DNA of 19,428 nucleotides. Source: Lachnospiraceae bacterium UBA1753 (GTDB lineage: Bacteria; Bacillota; Clostridia; Lachnospirales; Lachnospiraceae). Numbering within the stretch: position 1 is the stretch's first letter; each line of letters begins with the position of its first letter. This document shows, piece after piece, positions 1 to 8,566 of this stretch. The notes under the pieces are model-generated. The model worked only from the letters and a program-made list of their open reading frames with translations, did not search any database and was not told where the DNA came from. The DNA lies in the NCBI GenBank assembly GCA_002317595.1, contig DCHL01000041.1, forward strand, positions 1-19,428. The letters run 5' to 3'. The position numbers and the translations under genes are program-made.

Positions 1-1128
1 CTTCAGGATGCAGGTGTTCCGATTCTGATGCAGGCATATCCTGACGAGATAGGCAAGATGGACTTCAAGCATAGAAGGGATGCATTCTGTGGCAAGTTCT
101 CCGTTACTGATGTTTTCACGCAGTATCAGGTGCCCTTCACGGTTCTTAAACCTCATGTGGTACATCCATTATCAGATAAGTTCCAAGAGAATCTTCGTGA
201 CTTCGCAGCTATCTGCAGAGTGGTCAATGGGATGAAAAGATGCAATATTGGATGTATTGGTGCGAGAACCACAGCATTTAAGACTGTCAGATTCGATGAG
301 ATTGCTATGCAGAAGTACGGTATTAATGTTGAGTCATTTGACCTTTCTGAACTTATTTTTAAGGTTGGCAGACTTGCCGATGATGATGAAAAGGTAGTGG
401 CTAAGGTGGCATCACTTGAGGCATATACAGACTTTACTAAGGTGCCAGCAGACAAGAAGCTTACGCTTGCAAAGATATCAGTAGTAATTGATGAATATAT
501 TGAGACATATCACCTGGATGCAATTGCTCTTAGGTGCTGGAATGAAATGGAAGAGATATTGAGAGTCTGTCCATGCGTATTGTTGTCAGAACTTAACGAC
601 AGAGGCATTACAGCTTCCTGCGAGATTGATATGTGTTCAGCAATCACAATGAGAGCTATGGCGCTAGCCAGCGAGACGCCAACCACAGTTCTCGACTGGA
701 ACAACAACTACGGTGACGATGAGAACAAGGTAATTCTATTCCACTGTGGTCCGGTGCCTAACTCCCTTATGACTACTAAAGGAACAGTTACAAGCCATAA
801 GATGTTTGACAAGAACGATCCGGGTTCGGGCTGTGGTACATGTGAAGGACGAATCAAGTCGGGAGATATTACTATCTCTAACTGTCAGACTAAGGATGGC
901 AAGATTATCGTATATGCCAGCGAAGCAAAGTTCACTGACGATCCAATCGAGGAGGAGTTCTTTGGCTGCGCAGGAGTATGTGAGATTAAGGATATGCAGG
1001 ATAAGATGATTAAGCTCGCACGTGGCGGTTTCAAACACCATACATCAGTAGGACTTGGTCATTATAAGGAGGTCCTAAAGGAGGCTTTTACAACATATCT
1101 TGGATACGAGTGGGTTGATATTGACTAG
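1..1128 (+). CDS. L-fucose/L-arabinose isomerase-like protein, 5' end cut by window
   Basis: The reading frame is open from base 1 and stops at 1126-1128, so 375 residues of the C-terminal part are visible and the true start lies upstream; the first ATG (28) is internal. The protein resembles the L-fucose isomerase/L-arabinose isomerase superfamily, which interconverts aldoses and ketoses with a divalent metal. Visible support is a Rossmann-like segment (GCIGARTTAF), an LRCWNEMEE stretch, the DWNNNYG and FHCGPVP motifs, and a late GGFKHH that may supply the metal-binding histidine. I cannot assign the sugar. The next gene, an FGGY kinase, starts 10 bases downstream and its ribosome binding site overlaps this stop codon, so the two are surely one operon, giving an isomerase-plus-kinase pair. 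Family call is fairly secure; substrate is unknown. Confidence 0.82.
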   Translation, partial: LQDAGVPILMQAYPDEIGKMDFKHRRDAFCGKFSVTDVFTQYQVPFTVLKPHVVHPLSDKFQENLRDFAAICRVVNGMKRCNIGCIGARTTAFKTVRFDEIAMQKYGINVESFDLSELIFKVGRLADDDEKVVAKVASLEAYTDFTKVPADKKLTLAKISVVIDEYIETYHLDAIALRCWNEMEEILRVCPCVLLSELNDRGITASCEIDMCSAITMRAMALASETPTTVLDWNNNYGDDENKVILFHCGPVPNSLMTTKGTVTSHKMFDKNDPGSGCGTCEGRIKSGDITISNCQTKDGKIIVYASEAKFTDDPIEEEFFGCAGVCEIKDMQDKMIKLARGGFKHHTSVGLGHYKEVLKEAFTTYLGYEWVDID

Positions 1129-1138
1129 GAGCAATGCC

Positions 1139-2656
1139 ATGAAGATAGCAGGACTGGATATAGGTACAACCGGTTGTAAATGTACCGTTTTTGATGAAAA
1201 AGGAATAGAATTGGGTAAGTCTTATCGCGACTATCCTGTGAAGCGCAGAGTTGGTGGACATGAGATAGATGCGTTAGCACTTTTGGATGGAGTATATGCA
1301 GTAATAGGAGAAATGGCCAGCGCATATCCTGATATTGCAGGTATTGGTGTAACAAGCTTTGGAGAAACCTTCGTATGTGTGGATGAAGAGGGTAATCCTT
1401 TGGCCCCGGCAATGCTTTATACAGATCCAAGAGGAGCAGAAGAATGCAAATGGCTGGTGGACAGGCTTGGAGAAAAGCATATTGCTGAGGTTACAGGTGT
1501 TACAGCTCATGAGATGTACGGGCTTCCCAAAATTCTGTGGATTAAGAAGAATAAACCAGAAATATTTGAAAAAACTAAGCATATTTTGCAGATGGAAGAC
1601 TTCGTGGTCTATTCATTAACCGGTAATGCAGTTATTGATTATTCTCTTGCAACAAGAAGTATGGCTTTTGATATTAATAATCTTTCCTGGAGTGAAGAGA
1701 TACTCGATGTGGCAGGTATTGATAAGTCATTATTTTCAAGACCGGTACCAACGGGTACTGACGCAGGAGAGATAACGGAGGCGATAGCTGCTAAGACTGG
1801 CTTAAATAAGAAAACAAGAATAGTAGCAATCAGTCAGGATCAGGTGGCAGCGGCAGTTGGCGCAGGTGCCTTCGAGGGCAATGTCGGAGTTGATGGAGCA
1901 GGTACAGTACAGTGTCTTACCCCGATATTCAACGAGATTCCTGATGTAGACAAGATGATGCCAGGCAAGTATGTAATAGTACCTTATGTTGTTCCAGGCA
2001 AATATGTAACGTACGCCTTCTCCTATACTGGAGGTGCACTTATTCAGTGGTGTACAGATAATATTGCTAAGAAAGAGAAGGAACTGGCAGCTTTCGAAGG
2101 AATGAGCGTCAATGCTTATCTGGAGAAAAAATATGCAGAGGGAAGAGTGTCTGACGGTCTTGACCCGGATGGGCCATCAGGAATGCTGGTTCTCCCGCAT
2201 TTTGCTGGAGCGGCAACTCCATATATGGACACAGGAAGTAAGGGCGCTATATTAGGAATGACTACAGCAACAACGCCTGCCGACATCTATAGAGCCTGCA
2301 TGGAAGGTGTATGCTATGAGATGTATCTGAACTTCATTAATGTAACTGAAGCGGGGGCGAAACCTAAGAAGCTTCACGCAACTGGCGGTGGCGCAAAATC
2401 AGCAGTCTGGATGCAGATGAAAGCCGATGTTCTCGGAATTCCGATTGTTGCTCTTAAGACTGTTGATGCGGGCACGGTTGGCTCAGCAATGCTTACAGGC
2501 ATTGCTCTTGGCGTATTCATAGACTTAGAAGACGCAGCGTCAGCAATGGTTGAAGAGACTATTACATATATGCCAAGAACTGAATATCACGAGAAGTATA
2601 TGGAATCATTCAGGAAGTACGAGAAGCTCTATAACGCCGTTCGTGAATTGATGTAA
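1139..2656 (+). CDS. FGGY-family carbohydrate kinase (xylulokinase-like)
   Basis: Predicted ATP-dependent sugar kinase of 505 residues, the usual length for the FGGY family. The start at 1139 is preferred over upstream in-frame codons because AGGAG (1127-1131) lies 7 bases before it and the mature family N-terminus (MKIAGLDIGTTG) begins exactly there. The phosphate-binding DIGTTG is at residues 7-12, the likely catalytic base is Asp234 in ISQDQVAAAVG (same place as the XylB catalytic Asp), and the C-terminal ATP-binding GGGAKS is at about 416-421, followed by the typical VDAGTVGSAMLTG. It would phosphorylate the ketose made by the isomerase just upstream. Xylulose, fuculose or ribulose are all possible; sequence reading alone does not separate them, so no gene symbol is given. 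Confidence 0.88.
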   Translation: MKIAGLDIGTTGCKCTVFDEKGIELGKSYRDYPVKRRVGGHEIDALALLDGVYAVIGEMASAYPDIAGIGVTSFGETFVCVDEEGNPLAPAMLYTDPRGAEECKWLVDRLGEKHIAEVTGVTAHEMYGLPKILWIKKNKPEIFEKTKHILQMEDFVVYSLTGNAVIDYSLATRSMAFDINNLSWSEEILDVAGIDKSLFSRPVPTGTDAGEITEAIAAKTGLNKKTRIVAISQDQVAAAVGAGAFEGNVGVDGAGTVQCLTPIFNEIPDVDKMMPGKYVIVPYVVPGKYVTYAFSYTGGALIQWCTDNIAKKEKELAAFEGMSVNAYLEKKYAEGRVSDGLDPDGPSGMLVLPHFAGAATPYMDTGSKGAILGMTTATTPADIYRACMEGVCYEMYLNFINVTEAGAKPKKLHATGGGAKSAVWMQMKADVLGIPIVALKTVDAGTVGSAMLTGIALGVFIDLEDAASAMVEETITYMPRTEYHEKYMESFRKYEKLYNAVRELM

Positions 2657-2714
2657 ATTACAACTACATTAGAACGACACTTCGTGTTTTCTTTTGTAGA
2701 TTCAAGGAGGAAAA

Positions 2715-3677
2715 ATGAATCAGTATGTAGGACATGAAAGTCAGTTGTATGGAATAGAGGAACATAGATTAGTCGGTGGTAAAGGCGATGGAATGCGCCT
2801 TTTCGAGATAAATAATGGAAAAGGAATCGAGTTTACTGTATCGCCTGACAGAAATGGTGATATTACAAGACTTAGATTCAAAGGTATTAACATGAGCTAT
2901 ATGAGTCCTTGTGGCTATGTGGCACCCGCTTATTATGACAGTATCGGTGCAAACTGGCTGAACTCATTCACTGCAGGATTCCTTACAACCTGCGGACTTA
3001 ATGGTGTGGGAACACCATGTGTTGATGAGGGTGAGGAGATTCCACTTCATGGAAGCATTGCTAACCAACCATGTGAGCAGGCTTATTATTATGAGGAGGA
3101 AGGAAGCCTGATAATTAAAACTGTAACTAAAGATGAGACAATCTTTGGACGCAAGCTCAGGCTGACGAGAGAAATCAGTGTATCTGTCAGAGAAAATGTA
3201 TTCACTATTACAGATACTATTGAGAACACTGGTGGAAAGAGAGAGCCTTTCGAAATCCTCTATCATATGAACATGGGGTATCCTCTTCTTGATGAGGATA
3301 GTGTGATAACCATTCCTTCTACAAAGGTTACAGGACGTGATGACCATGCAACTGAAGATATTGATAACTGGATGAATATGGAAAAGCCCCAGGCTGACTA
3401 TCAGGAAAGATGTTATTATCATGAGTTTGCTGATGGTAAGGGAATAGCAACTATTTATCAGCCTAAGCTTGAAACAAGCCTTACGATAGCTTATGATGCA
3501 ACTTCACTGGATGGATTTACAGAATGGAAAATGATGGGAGTCAGGGACTATGTACTTGGCCTCGAATGTGGCAACTGCTATCCGGACGGAAGAGCAGCTA
3601 TGAGAGAGTCAGGTATGCTGAAATTCTTAAATCCGGGAGAAAAGAAAACTTATTCAGTAACTATTACACTAAAATGA
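2715..3677 (+). CDS. DUF4432 family aldose 1-epimerase-like protein
   Basis: A 320-residue cytoplasmic protein with no signal peptide, resembling the DUF4432 branch of the galactose mutarotase-like fold. Family-type features are RLRFKGINMSYMSPCG near residues 52-67, an IPLHGSIANQP segment near 110-120 with a conserved His, and the FEILYHMNMGYPLLDED stretch in the middle. Members are thought to act on the anomeric form of sugars or sugar acids, but few have a proven substrate. It starts 58 bases after the kinase with a consensus ribosome binding site AAGGAGG at 2704-2710, and probably belongs to the same transcript. Its place beside an isomerase and a kinase suggests it supplies the right anomer to the isomerase; that is inference. 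Confidence 0.8.
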   Translation: MNQYVGHESQLYGIEEHRLVGGKGDGMRLFEINNGKGIEFTVSPDRNGDITRLRFKGINMSYMSPCGYVAPAYYDSIGANWLNSFTAGFLTTCGLNGVGTPCVDEGEEIPLHGSIANQPCEQAYYYEEEGSLIIKTVTKDETIFGRKLRLTREISVSVRENVFTITDTIENTGGKREPFEILYHMNMGYPLLDEDSVITIPSTKVTGRDDHATEDIDNWMNMEKPQADYQERCYYHEFADGKGIATIYQPKLETSLTIAYDATSLDGFTEWKMMGVRDYVLGLECGNCYPDGRAAMRESGMLKFLNPGEKKTYSVTITLK

Positions 3678-3732
3678 AAACCTGCTAATAGATAGAAACT
3701 TTCAGCACTGGATTGCACCGGGATTAATTAAA

Positions 3733-5247
3733 ATGAGTCATCAACTAGAGAATGCAAGAGAATATGAAACTGAAAATGAGAAAAAAATAGCAGACACGGA
3801 CAGACCATGCTTTCATTTGTCTTCACGGGTGGGATGGATGAACGATCCTAATGGATTTAGCTACTATAACGGACTATTCCATATGTTTTACCAGTATCAT
3901 CCATATAATGCTGTATGGGGACCTATGCACTGGGGTCATGCGGTAAGTAAGGATTTGCTTAGGTGGGAATACAAGCCAGTTGCCTTGGCTCCGGATGAGT
4001 TTTATGATTCCTTTGGATGTTTTTCGGGAACGGCTATAGAAGATGAAGATGGAAACCATTTTCTGATCTACACTGGTGTCATGTCGAGAACTCAGGCTGA
4101 TGGAACTAAGAAAGAGTATCAGCAGCAGTGTGTTGCAATTGGAGATGGCGAAAATTATACAAAATATGAGTCGAATCCAGTTATTTCGACCAGTCAGATT
4201 CCAGAGGGATTTAGTGTTTTGGACTTTAGGGATCCTAAGATATGGAAGGGAACTGATGGCGATTATCGATGCATTATTGGTGCTAAGGATAAGGACGACA
4301 AGGGGCAGATTCTGCAATATAGAAGTAAGGATGGTTTTCATTGGCGGTTTGTAAATGTTTTCGTGGGTAACGATGGCAATTACGGGAAGATGTGGGAATG
4401 TCCCGACTTCTTTTTATTAGATGGAAAGGCTGTGGTAATTGTTAACCCTCAGAATATGCTTGCGGAAGGCTTTGAATACAACAACGGCAATAATACTCTA
4501 TGCATAATTGGAGATTATGATGAGGGTACAGATACATTTATACCTCAGATTTGCCATTCTATAGACTATGGAATTGACTTTTATGCTCCGGAAACTGCAG
4601 AAGGCTCAGATGGAAGACGGATTCTGATTGGATGGATGCAGAATTGGGATAATTCTTCGGAGCATGATATTCATGATCCATATTTTGGCCAGATGTCTTT
4701 GCCAAGGGAAATAAGGATAATTGATGACAGATTATATCAATTTCCGATAAAGGAATTGGAGGCACTGAGGAGAGACTGTGTGGAGTATAGAGATGTTCTA
4801 CTTGATGATGAGACTGGGGAAATTGTATTAAAAGGCATCGAGGGAAGAACTATTGATTTTGAAGTGGAGATATATCCAGATGATATAGATGACATGTATG
4901 ATAAGGTTACTATCTCTATGGCAAAGAATGATACATTCCATACGGATTTTATTTTTAGACCAAGGGAATCTGTTGTAAAAATTGATCGTGAATTTTCGGA
5001 GTCAAGGAGAGCGCCTGTTTATCAGAGAGAGGCTGAAATCTCGAATAAAGAGGGAATCCTCAAAGCCAGGTTTATCCTGGACCGGTATAGTGTAGAGGTG
5101 TTTATAGAAGATGGCAGACAGGTGATGACGGCAACCATCCCAACAGAGCTTGACGCGCAGGGCATTTCTTTTGCTGCTATCGGAAAAGCGAAAATGAATG
5201 TTGTGAAATATATATTGCATGAGGACGAATTATGCTTGTATAGCTGA
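3733..5247 (+). CDS. GH32 beta-fructofuranosidase (sucrose/fructo-oligosaccharide hydrolase)
   Basis: Full-length 504-residue glycoside hydrolase family 32 enzyme. The three acidic catalytic signatures are present: WMNDPNG with nucleophile Asp38, FRDP with transition-state Asp167, and WECPDF with acid/base Glu222. The N-terminal five-bladed propeller spans roughly residues 25-335 and a C-terminal beta-sandwich follows, with the typical SVEVFIEDGRQVMTA near 455-470. There is no signal peptide, so it should act inside the cell on imported sucrose or short fructans, releasing fructose. It follows the DUF4432 gene by 55 bases. The ATG has no good Shine-Dalgarno sequence (only a weak GGGA about ten bases upstream), which is unusual here. 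Whether it prefers sucrose, inulin-type oligomers or a phosphorylated sugar cannot be told from this window; sacA/scrB-type naming would be a guess. Confidence 0.93.
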   Translation: MSHQLENAREYETENEKKIADTDRPCFHLSSRVGWMNDPNGFSYYNGLFHMFYQYHPYNAVWGPMHWGHAVSKDLLRWEYKPVALAPDEFYDSFGCFSGTAIEDEDGNHFLIYTGVMSRTQADGTKKEYQQQCVAIGDGENYTKYESNPVISTSQIPEGFSVLDFRDPKIWKGTDGDYRCIIGAKDKDDKGQILQYRSKDGFHWRFVNVFVGNDGNYGKMWECPDFFLLDGKAVVIVNPQNMLAEGFEYNNGNNTLCIIGDYDEGTDTFIPQICHSIDYGIDFYAPETAEGSDGRRILIGWMQNWDNSSEHDIHDPYFGQMSLPREIRIIDDRLYQFPIKELEALRRDCVEYRDVLLDDETGEIVLKGIEGRTIDFEVEIYPDDIDDMYDKVTISMAKNDTFHTDFIFRPRESVVKIDREFSESRRAPVYQREAEISNKEGILKARFILDRYSVEVFIEDGRQVMTATIPTELDAQGISFAAIGKAKMNVVKYILHEDELCLYS

Positions 5248-5362
5248 ATGGGATTTATCTGCCGAATGAGAATATTTTGTGTGGCGTAATTTTTTCAAGT
5301 AATGTAGAATGATAAGCAAAGAGTTTTGTTAATCGGTATTGATTTCTGGGGGATGGACTTTA

Positions 5363-8300
5363 ATGTTTTCTGTATTTTTCTATGTGCTTTGTACAATAGT
5401 TCTTATACCATGCCTGCTGATTGTCTACAGGTCTCAGTTTAGAAATAATGGTCTTATTGCAACCATTATCATGGTGGGTATCTGCAATCTTCTGTGCATA
5501 GTAACTGTAATCTCGAGAACGCCAAAGACTGTACTGTTCTCCTTCTACCTATATTACATCGTTCATGCCTGGATGTTCTTTTCTGTGGCCATATTTGCCA
5601 AGAAGCTTCTTGGATATGGGAAGGTAAATGTATTTAAGATTTTTTCCCTCTATTCTGCTGTGCTTCAGACTGTGCTTATGCTGTTTGCTGCCATAGTCGG
5701 TGGTGTCTATAAGGTTGAGCGTCATATCCTGCTTGGCAGGAACTGGTGGGTTCTCAGCACAAGGCATGCAGCTTTGGAATCACCTGTAAGTATGGCATTT
5801 TCCCTCATATATGCTATTTCGATTCTGTATATTGCGGGACTGTTCCTGAGTTATATCAGGAAGACAGCAAAAATATATCGGAGCAGGATATATTTCCTGT
5901 TTATTGCGCAGGTTCTTTACCTTGTGATTGAGGTGTATGCTGCGTATCTTAATATGCCAATCTGGCTGATATCTATTATTTTTACCCCTGTATGTATGCT
6001 CTCTACCTATTTCACGGTAGCCTATACTGACAGCGTTCTTACCCGTAATGTGCTTTATAATTTTGCAGACGTTCTTGCTGGCGGTTTCGTTCTCTATGAT
6101 GACAGAGACAGGCTTGTTTACATCAATAAACGAATTGAGCAGCTTCTGCCTGAAACTGTAAAGAGCAGTTTTCAGACGAAGTCGGGCTTTGATGGCTGGA
6201 AGATGAGTCAGGAGGATTTTGAGGGGCTCAGGGTAAAACGTATTGACATGGGCAACGTGGCCCTCTATTTCAAGATATTTGAGCACAGGCTTGAGGATGA
6301 GGCTGCCTATATCGGTACCTTCTATAACCTTGAGGATACAACTGATTCGGTAAATACGATTACTGCAATGGATGAGGCTAACGAGGCTCTGGAGAGGGCA
6401 GCTAAGATGAAGTCTGATTTCCTTGCCAATATGAGTCATGAGATCCGAACTCCTATGAATGCTGTTATCGGAATGGCTGAGATGGCGCTCAGGGAGGATC
6501 TTCCTGCCCAGGCGAAGGACTATGTTAATCAGATTAAGACCTCGGGAACCGGACTTCTCAATATCATCAATGATATTCTCGACTTCTCAAAAATTGAATC
6601 AGGAAAGATGGATATTATTCCTGAAGTGTATGAGCCGGTTTCGGAATATCATAATATTGGCAATACGCTGATGACCAGAATCGGTGAAAAGGATATTGAA
6701 CTTATTGTTGATGTGGATCCTACAATACCCTTTAAGCTTGAGGGCGATTCCATGAGAATCAGACAGGTAATCATCAACCTGGCGAACAATGCCATCAAAT
6801 TTACCAAGAGTGGATTTGTTAGAATTAAAATTACATATGAGAAGGTAAGCTACGAGCAGATCATGCTGACCTGTCATGTTATTGATACTGGTATGGGAAT
6901 CAAGGCTGAAGACCTTGAGAGTATTTTTGTTAGCTTCCAGCAGGTGGATTCAAAGAGAAACCGAGGTATAGAGGGAACAGGTCTTGGTCTCGCGATTTCA
7001 AAGAGTCTTATTGCAAGTATGGGCGGAAAAATCGGAGTGACAAGCGAATATGGAGTGGGATCTGATTTCTACTTTACAATCCCTCAGAAGGTTGCTGACA
7101 TTCAGCCGTCAATGACAGTTGAGAAGGCTGGTGAAGTATTTGCCGTTGGTATCGTTTATGATGAAGTCCTTGGCGAATTCTTTGAAAGGAACATGGAACA
7201 GCTTGGAGTTGAGTATGCAGTTGTATCCTCGGCGGATTGGGCAGATGGAACGCTGGAGTCCATTGTGACAGGAACAGAGAAGCGATGCTTTGTGTTCTTT
7301 GAGTCGAAGGATTATGATGCAAGGCTCAGGAACTTCCTGGATAGGTTTGAAGTTCTTGAGGGAGTTATTCTGGTTAATTTCGATTCCTTCTTTACACCTG
7401 AACAGAAAAACCTCAGGATGGTGAGACGTCCACTTTCGACTCTTGCATTCTCCCTTGTGCTCAACGATAAGAGAATGAGCTTTGATGGAAGCGAAGACGA
7501 CTTTGAGTTTGATTTTGTTGCACCGGATGCACGTGTTCTTATTGTTGATGATAATCCGACGAATCTTATGGTTGCCCGAGGACTATTAGAGCCGCTGGGA
7601 ATGACAATAGAGACTGCAATGAGCGGCAAGCAGGCGATTGAACTTGTTTCACAGTATGATTACGATATCATTTTCATGGATCATATGATGCCGGAGATGG
7701 ATGGAATTGAGACTGCGCAGTATATTAGGAATCATTTCCCCAACACAGATAATACTCCGATTATTGCCCTGACGGCTAATGCCGTTTCTGGAGCGAAGGA
7801 GATGTTCCTGTCAAGTGGAATGAATGACTTTGTTCCCAAGCCGGTTGAGGTAAAAAATATTACCGCCAAGGTGAGACGCTGGCTGCCTAACGAAAAACTT
7901 GTGAAGAGAACTGCTCAGGAGTCTTCGGTTGTTTCGGAGGAATCAATCTCAATTGAGGGCATTGATACAGAAGCGGCCATCAAGCTGATAGGCTCTGTTG
8001 CTTTATATAAGAAGGTGGCCCAGGACTACTATAAGAATATTGACGGAATGTATGCAGATATTTTTTCTGCATACGAGAGTGGTGACTGGGAGAATTACAC
8101 GATTAAGGTTCATGCACTAAAAAGTGCTTCGCGTCAGATCGGTGCGATGGACCTGGCGGTTCTGGCAGAGAAACTTGAGGCAGCAGGCCATGAGTCGGAT
8201 ATTGAATATATCAAGGGAAATACAGATGAGCTTCTTGAGCAGTACAGGGTGGTTCAGCAGCTTCTTGCTGTGCCTTTTGGCGAGGTGGAGGAGCAGACCG

Positions 8301-8527
8301 AACTGGTTGATTTTGACAGCGATGTGCTGATGGACAGGCTTGTTGAACTCAAGAATGGCTGTGATGAGCTTGATATGGATGTCATGGAGCAGATTGGCGA
8401 GGAGCTTAAGAAGTACAATTACTCAGAAGAACAGAAAAAACTCGTCGACCGGCTTCTTGAGGCCATCGGAATGATCGATGTTGATACCTGCAATGAAGTG
8501 GCAGACGAGTTAATGAGTCTGATATAA
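5363..8527 (+). CDS. Membrane-bound hybrid histidine kinase (7TM-PAS-HisKA-HATPase-REC-REC-HPt)
   Basis: A 1054-residue phosphorelay sensor. The ATG at 5363 is chosen because GGGGGA (5348-5353) sits 9 bases upstream; a TTG at 5339 in the same frame has no such site. Order: about seven hydrophobic helices (1-215, histidine-kinase 7TM type), a PAS-like segment (about 225-335), HisKA with phospho-acceptor His359 in MSHEIRTPMN, HATPase with N-box Asn475/476, DTGMGI and GTGLGLAIS, then a receiver-like segment (about 591-705) that lacks the phospho-Asp, a true receiver with Asp773 in FMDHMMPEMDG, and an HPt domain with His917 in HALKSASRQ. A helical tail of about 80 residues ends the protein. No DNA-binding regulator or other output gene is in the window, so the relay's final target is unknown. 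No convincing promoter or terminator was seen in the 115 bases between the GH32 gene and this one. Confidence 0.93.
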   Translation: MFSVFFYVLCTIVLIPCLLIVYRSQFRNNGLIATIIMVGICNLLCIVTVISRTPKTVLFSFYLYYIVHAWMFFSVAIFAKKLLGYGKVNVFKIFSLYSAVLQTVLMLFAAIVGGVYKVERHILLGRNWWVLSTRHAALESPVSMAFSLIYAISILYIAGLFLSYIRKTAKIYRSRIYFLFIAQVLYLVIEVYAAYLNMPIWLISIIFTPVCMLSTYFTVAYTDSVLTRNVLYNFADVLAGGFVLYDDRDRLVYINKRIEQLLPETVKSSFQTKSGFDGWKMSQEDFEGLRVKRIDMGNVALYFKIFEHRLEDEAAYIGTFYNLEDTTDSVNTITAMDEANEALERAAKMKSDFLANMSHEIRTPMNAVIGMAEMALREDLPAQAKDYVNQIKTSGTGLLNIINDILDFSKIESGKMDIIPEVYEPVSEYHNIGNTLMTRIGEKDIELIVDVDPTIPFKLEGDSMRIRQVIINLANNAIKFTKSGFVRIKITYEKVSYEQIMLTCHVIDTGMGIKAEDLESIFVSFQQVDSKRNRGIEGTGLGLAISKSLIASMGGKIGVTSEYGVGSDFYFTIPQKVADIQPSMTVEKAGEVFAVGIVYDEVLGEFFERNMEQLGVEYAVVSSADWADGTLESIVTGTEKRCFVFFESKDYDARLRNFLDRFEVLEGVILVNFDSFFTPEQKNLRMVRRPLSTLAFSLVLNDKRMSFDGSEDDFEFDFVAPDARVLIVDDNPTNLMVARGLLEPLGMTIETAMSGKQAIELVSQYDYDIIFMDHMMPEMDGIETAQYIRNHFPNTDNTPIIALTANAVSGAKEMFLSSGMNDFVPKPVEVKNITAKVRRWLPNEKLVKRTAQESSVVSEESISIEGIDTEAAIKLIGSVALYKKVAQDYYKNIDGMYADIFSAYESGDWENYTIKVHALKSASRQIGAMDLAVLAEKLEAAGHESDIEYIKGNTDELLEQYRVVQQLLAVPFGEVEEQTELVDFDSDVLMDRLVELKNGCDELDMDVMEQIGEELKKYNYSEEQKKLVDRLLEAIGMIDVDTCNEVADELMSLI

Positions 8528-8529
8528 TT

Positions 8530-8558
8530 ATTCACGAAGTTCCTATGGAATCGTGAAT
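8530..8558. terminator. Bidirectional hairpin between convergent genes
   Basis: An 8-bp arm ATTCACGA (8530-8537) pairs with TCGTGAAT (8551-8558), and the loop itself pairs TTCC (8540-8543) with GGAA (8547-8550) around three bases, with a two-base AG bulge on the left. It begins 3 bases after the kinase stop and ends 9 bases before the stop of the oppositely oriented TRAP gene. AT-rich flanks are present but no long T run, so efficiency is uncertain. Confidence 0.6.
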
Positions 8559-8566
8559 TATAAGTG

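Noticed and set aside
1134..1142. ATG CCA TGA two-codon minimal frame overlapping the FGGY kinase start
   Set aside because: Most likely chance; the ribosome binding site spacing fits the ATG at 1139 as well.
2671..2696. ACAC-TTC-GTGT hairpin followed by a T-rich stretch between the kinase and the DUF4432 gene
   Set aside because: The stem is only four base pairs, too weak to call a terminator, and the genes look co-transcribed.
5780..6439. 219-residue minus-strand open frame inside the hybrid kinase gene
   Set aside because: Antisense shadow of a well-defined kinase; no ribosome binding site or recognisable domain.
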